This document shows positions 61,255-64,000 of a DNA stretch of 64,000 nucleotides, in pieces. The DNA is taken from the NCBI GenBank assembly GCA_958419945.1, contig CATZIC010000001.1, forward strand, positions 1 through 64,000, in the 5' to 3' direction. Numbering within the stretch: position 1 is the stretch's first letter; each line of letters starts with the position of its first letter. The notes beneath the pieces are model-generated. The model was not told the origin of the DNA. It was given only the letters and a program-made list of their open reading frames with translations, and did no database searches. Position numbers and translations under genes: made by a program. The stretch is from an uncultured Clostridia bacterium (GTDB lineage: Bacteria; Bacillota; Clostridia; Christensenellales; Borkfalkiaceae).

Positions 61255-62097
61255 TTACGCTTTTACGGCGCCTGCGGACAAGCCGCTAATTAAGAACTTT
61301 GAAAGTGCAAAGTAGAAAATTACGATTGGCACGGCTATAAACACCGAGCCTGCCGCAAAACGGGCGAATTCCGTATTATCAAGGGACATAAGTCCTACCG
61401 CCACGGTGTAAAGTTCTTTGTTTTTCAAAAGAAGCTTTGGAAGGATAAAGTCCGACCACGGCCATACGAAGGAGGAAAGCAAGGTGTACACTATCATGGG
61501 GGCTGCAAGCGGAAGGGTAATTTGAACGAAGATTCTGAAACTCGACGCTCCGTCAATGCGGGCAGCCTCGTCAATAGAGGTGGAAATGGTGTCAAAAAAG
61601 CCTTTCTGCGTAAGATACCCCATAGGCGCACCCGCCGAATAAATAAGGATAAGCCCCCACTGACGGTTTACAAGATTGAATTGCGTGCAAAGTAGGTACA
61701 CCGCAGTCATCGTCATAAAGGACGGAAACATACCGAGAAGAAGGGTGGTTTTCATCATTGCCTTTCTCGACTTAAAGCGGAAACGGGACATACAGTAAGC
61801 GGTCAGAATGGTTAAGAAAGTGCCGATAAGAGAACTCATTACGGATATGTAAAGGGTGTTTAAAAACCACCTTGGATAGTTGTACATATCGGTGTCCGAA
61901 AACAGTTTTATAAAGGTATCGAAACTGTATTCGGTCGGGAAAAATCCTTTAAACGAATATAGCGAACCTGATTTCGAAAAGGACGCCAAAACAAGCCAAA
62001 GTACCGGAAACAGGAAAATAAACGCCACGATTATTAAAACGATATAAGTAATTGCGACGGTGAACAATTTTTTTGGACTTACAACAACCTTTTTCAT
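61255..62097 (-). CDS. Sugar ABC transporter permease, MalG type
   Basis: 280 aa, six helices. The EAA loop SIDEAARIDGASSFRIFVQI and the final SAGAVKA are typical of MalG/GanQ/MdxG proteins. Its start overlaps the MalF-type stop by four bases (ATGA). It forms the channel with that protein. The substrate is probably an oligosaccharide of the maltose or galactan class, not determined here. Confidence 0.94.
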   Translation of the reverse strand: MKKVVVSPKKLFTVAITYIVLIIVAFIFLFPVLWLVLASFSKSGSLYSFKGFFPTEYSFDTFIKLFSDTDMYNYPRWFLNTLYISVMSSLIGTFLTILTAYCMSRFRFKSRKAMMKTTLLLGMFPSFMTMTAVYLLCTQFNLVNRQWGLILIYSAGAPMGYLTQKGFFDTISTSIDEAARIDGASSFRIFVQITLPLAAPMIVYTLLSSFVWPWSDFILPKLLLKNKELYTVAVGLMSLDNTEFARFAAGSVFIAVPIVIFYFALSKFLISGLSAGAVKA

Positions 62098-63515
62098 TGA
62101 TAGGTATCCTCCTGTTTATAAGACGGTGAAAGAATGTAAACGGTTAGAGATATTATGGAAGTTATAATGAAAATTACTATACTTATTGCCGCGCCTATCG
62201 AATAGTAGTTGTTGTCTATCGACATATTGTACAGCCAATTTATCAAAAGGTCGGTATCGCTTGCAAGGAAATATCCGTCTAAATAAAGTCCGCCACGCAG
62301 GAAATAGAATATTCCGAAGTTATTGAAATTGCTTATAAACTGCGTGATAAGTACCGGAGTCGTTGCAAACAAAACGTACGGAAGAGTTATTTTGATAAAT
62401 TGTTTCCACGGGCTAGCGCCGTCCACCCTTGCCGCCTCGTATAAATCGTTACTTAGGTTAGACAAAATGCCCGTTGCGAGCAGCATTCCGCTCGGAATAC
62501 ACAGCCAGGCGTTTACCAAAAGCCCGATAAGTCTTGCCGACCATTTTGCGTCGATATCCAAAAAGCCTACCGCCGGCTTGCCACCCTGGGTTATGTAGTA
62601 GTTTATGGGGCCGCCGTAAGAAAACATAAACTTGAAGCCTATAAGGGTGATAAAACCCGGCACGGCGTATGCAAGTATCGGAAACAGCCTCCAAAATGTT
62701 TTGCCTTTTACGCACTTTCCGTTTAACAAAAGTGCAAGCCCAAGCCCCGCAAAATAATTTATGAAGGTTGAAAGCACCGCCCAGATAACGTTCCAACCGA
62801 AAATTTTGAAAAATGTCGGCGCAAAGTCGGAAAGGGAAAGTATTTTTACGAAATTGTCAAGCCCCACCCAACTAACGAGCTTTGGCGGTACTATCGTGCC
62901 GCCGTAGTCGGTAAAGGCTATAAGTATCATAAAGATGATCGGAAGTATGCAAAATACGCATACCCCTATTACGGGAAGAGCTAGTGCGGTTTTATAAAAG
63001 TTTTTATCGAGCAGCGAGCCTACTTGTTTTTTGAAAGATGCGGGTTTTAGTCCGTTTTCTATTGCGCACTGCGTTCTGTAAACGTCCTTGACGTTACCGA
63101 TATATAAAACGATGTAGAACACAAGCGCAATAACCGAAAGTATGCCGACAAGCATCATTATTACGGAATTGTCGCCCTCTATGCCGTACCAGGCGTTTCC
63201 TTCGACGGTGCCGAGGGTAACAAGCCCCACGATACCGTTTGCGCCCATAAAGGCAAAAAACAGAATAAATGCAATTTCCGTCAAAAGGTATAAAATACCT
63301 TTCGCCCACTGCTTGTAAATAAGTTGCCCAAGCCCCATCAAAAAGCAGGAAGCCATTACTTTGCCGTTGCCACGGGTTAAAATTTCCTTTGCACCCGAAA
63401 ACCTTTTTTTTGTTCTTGCGGGAAGAAGAACAAACCAATTTTTTATCGATTTACCCATGCGTGGAAAAAAATTTTTAAAAGAGCCTTTTTGCTTACGATT
63501 TTTATCCTTAACCAT
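62094..63515 (-). CDS. Sugar ABC transporter permease, MalF type with N-terminal extension
   Basis: 473 aa from MVKDKNRKQ (63515), with GGGGGAG upstream. A basic N-terminus and about three extra helices (about 50-160, FLMGLGQLIYKQWAKGILYL) precede the six-helix transporter core. The EAA loop is DLYEAARVDGASPWKQFIKI. Extended N-termini are known for MalF/GanP proteins. It starts 10 bases after the binding-protein stop. Confidence 0.93.
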   Translation of the reverse strand: MVKDKNRKQKGSFKNFFPRMGKSIKNWFVLLPARTKKRFSGAKEILTRGNGKVMASCFLMGLGQLIYKQWAKGILYLLTEIAFILFFAFMGANGIVGLVTLGTVEGNAWYGIEGDNSVIMMLVGILSVIALVFYIVLYIGNVKDVYRTQCAIENGLKPASFKKQVGSLLDKNFYKTALALPVIGVCVFCILPIIFMILIAFTDYGGTIVPPKLVSWVGLDNFVKILSLSDFAPTFFKIFGWNVIWAVLSTFINYFAGLGLALLLNGKCVKGKTFWRLFPILAYAVPGFITLIGFKFMFSYGGPINYYITQGGKPAVGFLDIDAKWSARLIGLLVNAWLCIPSGMLLATGILSNLSNDLYEAARVDGASPWKQFIKITLPYVLFATTPVLITQFISNFNNFGIFYFLRGGLYLDGYFLASDTDLLINWLYNMSIDNNYYSIGAAISIVIFIITSIISLTVYILSPSYKQEDTYQ

Positions 63516-63525
63516 ATTCTCCCCC

Positions 63526-64000
63526 TTATGCCAAAGTGAATATCGCACTGTAAATCTGCCGATCTACTTCGATAAGTTTTTGCTTTATCTTTTCCGGCGT
63601 ATCGTACTTATAGCCATCCTCTCTGAACGGGTCTTTTGCCAAATCCTGAAACAGCGTCTGAAGGGGCGTCCAAATCTGCGCCACTTCACTTATGGAAGGC
63701 ATTACCACGATATTGCCCTCGGCAAGATTTTCGTTTATGATTTCAGAAAGACCGCCAACCTCTTCGGCAACGTCCTCTCGCGCGGGAACTATGCCCAAAA
63801 GCCCGTTTCTGCGGCTTATCATTTGGTAACTTGTGGCAAAGTTTACGAAAGCAAGTGCGGCGTTCGGATATTTCGTGTACGAACTTATAGCGTATCCCTG
63901 GATACCGCCCATCATTCTGCTTTCCAAAAATCCGCCGCTTTCGTCCTCCAAATTACCGCTTTTGGGCAGTAGCGGTATGTCCGCAGTTATTAAATTTTCC
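63526..64000 (-). CDS. Extracellular sugar-binding protein, MalE type (partial)
   Basis: Only the C-terminal 157 or so residues are in the window; the gene continues beyond 64000. GIQGYAISSYTKYPNAALAF is the typical MalE-like region, and VMPSISEVAQIWTPLQTLFQDL is the C-terminal lobe signature. It is the first visible gene of the importer whose permeases follow at 63515 and 62097. Signal peptide and lipobox are not visible. Confidence 0.9.
   Translation of the reverse strand, partial: ENLITADIPLLPKSGNLEDESGGFLESRMMGGIQGYAISSYTKYPNAALAFVNFATSYQMISRRNGLLGIVPAREDVAEEVGGLSEIINENLAEGNIVVMPSISEVAQIWTPLQTLFQDLAKDPFREDGYKYDTPEKIKQKLIEVDRQIYSAIFTLA

Noticed and set aside
1..64000. tRNA or rRNA genes
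   Set aside because: No cloverleaf with a TTCGANTC-type arm and no 16S/23S-like conserved blocks were found on reading the intergenic regions; a dedicated scan was not possible.

Overview
The window looks like a chromosomal segment of an uncultured anaerobic gut-type Clostridia (Bacillota). This is inferred from AGGAGG-type ribosome binding sites, TTGACA/TATAAT promoters, a SpoIIE-type sporulation phosphatase, the classic rpsB-tsf-pyrH-frr-uppS-cdsA-dxr-rseP block, and LplB/LplC/MsmX-type sugar importers. A Christensenellales-like relative is plausible but cannot be proven from sequence alone. No rRNA, tRNA, CRISPR array, transposase or phage gene was seen.

Layout. 1-2000: a repeat-rich non-coding stretch, a consensus promoter and a 247-residue surface protein. 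2044-10008: one giant (2654 aa) secreted protein built of MBG/YDG-type Ig-like modules, InlB-type repeats and a C-terminal Hint (hedgehog/intein) domain. 10.7-18.1 kb, minus strand: translation and envelope housekeeping (rpsB, tsf, pyrH, frr, uppS, cdsA, dxr, rseP). 18.4-20.2 kb: a polysaccharide deacetylase divergent from an AraC-type regulator. 20.4-52.8 kb: a very large pectin/uronate utilisation region. 52.8-57.5 kb: a divergent pair, an M6-like metalloprotease and a SpoIIE-like phosphatase, whose -10 boxes abut their start codons. 57.7-61.0 kb: a MacB/FtsX-type ABC exporter. 61.3-64.0 kb: a MalEFG-type sugar importer cut by the window edge.

How the pectin region works (established chemistry, role assignment inferred). 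The PL9-type pectate lyase is secreted and the preceding lipoprotein is surface anchored. Oligogalacturonides would be taken up by an LplB/LplC-type permease pair with a large lipoprotein binding protein and an MsmX-type ATPase. Pectinesterase CE8, exo-polygalacturonase GH28, unsaturated glucuronyl/galacturonyl hydrolase GH105 and alpha-galacturonidase GH4 all lack signal peptides, so they probably finish the job in the cytoplasm. Galacturonate then passes through UxaC, UxaB and UxaA to KDG. The unsaturated product passes through KduI and KduD to KDG. KdgK and an Eda aldolase fused to a VOC-like domain yield pyruvate and glyceraldehyde-3-phosphate.

The most unusual features are: (i) a mosaic of four or five dispersed palindromic repeat families that recur in the same intergenic combinations, some immediately after stop codons and one forming the C-terminus of Dxr; (ii) four small, unrecognised membrane proteins inserted among the genes of the pectin-oligosaccharide importer; (iii) the giant Hint-domain surface protein with its small neighbour, both with similar N-terminal anchors; (iv) a leaderless-looking divergent promoter pair; (v) the Eda-VOC fusion; and (vi) a 510-nt tandem repeat with a 221-nt identical tract in a lipoprotein gene.
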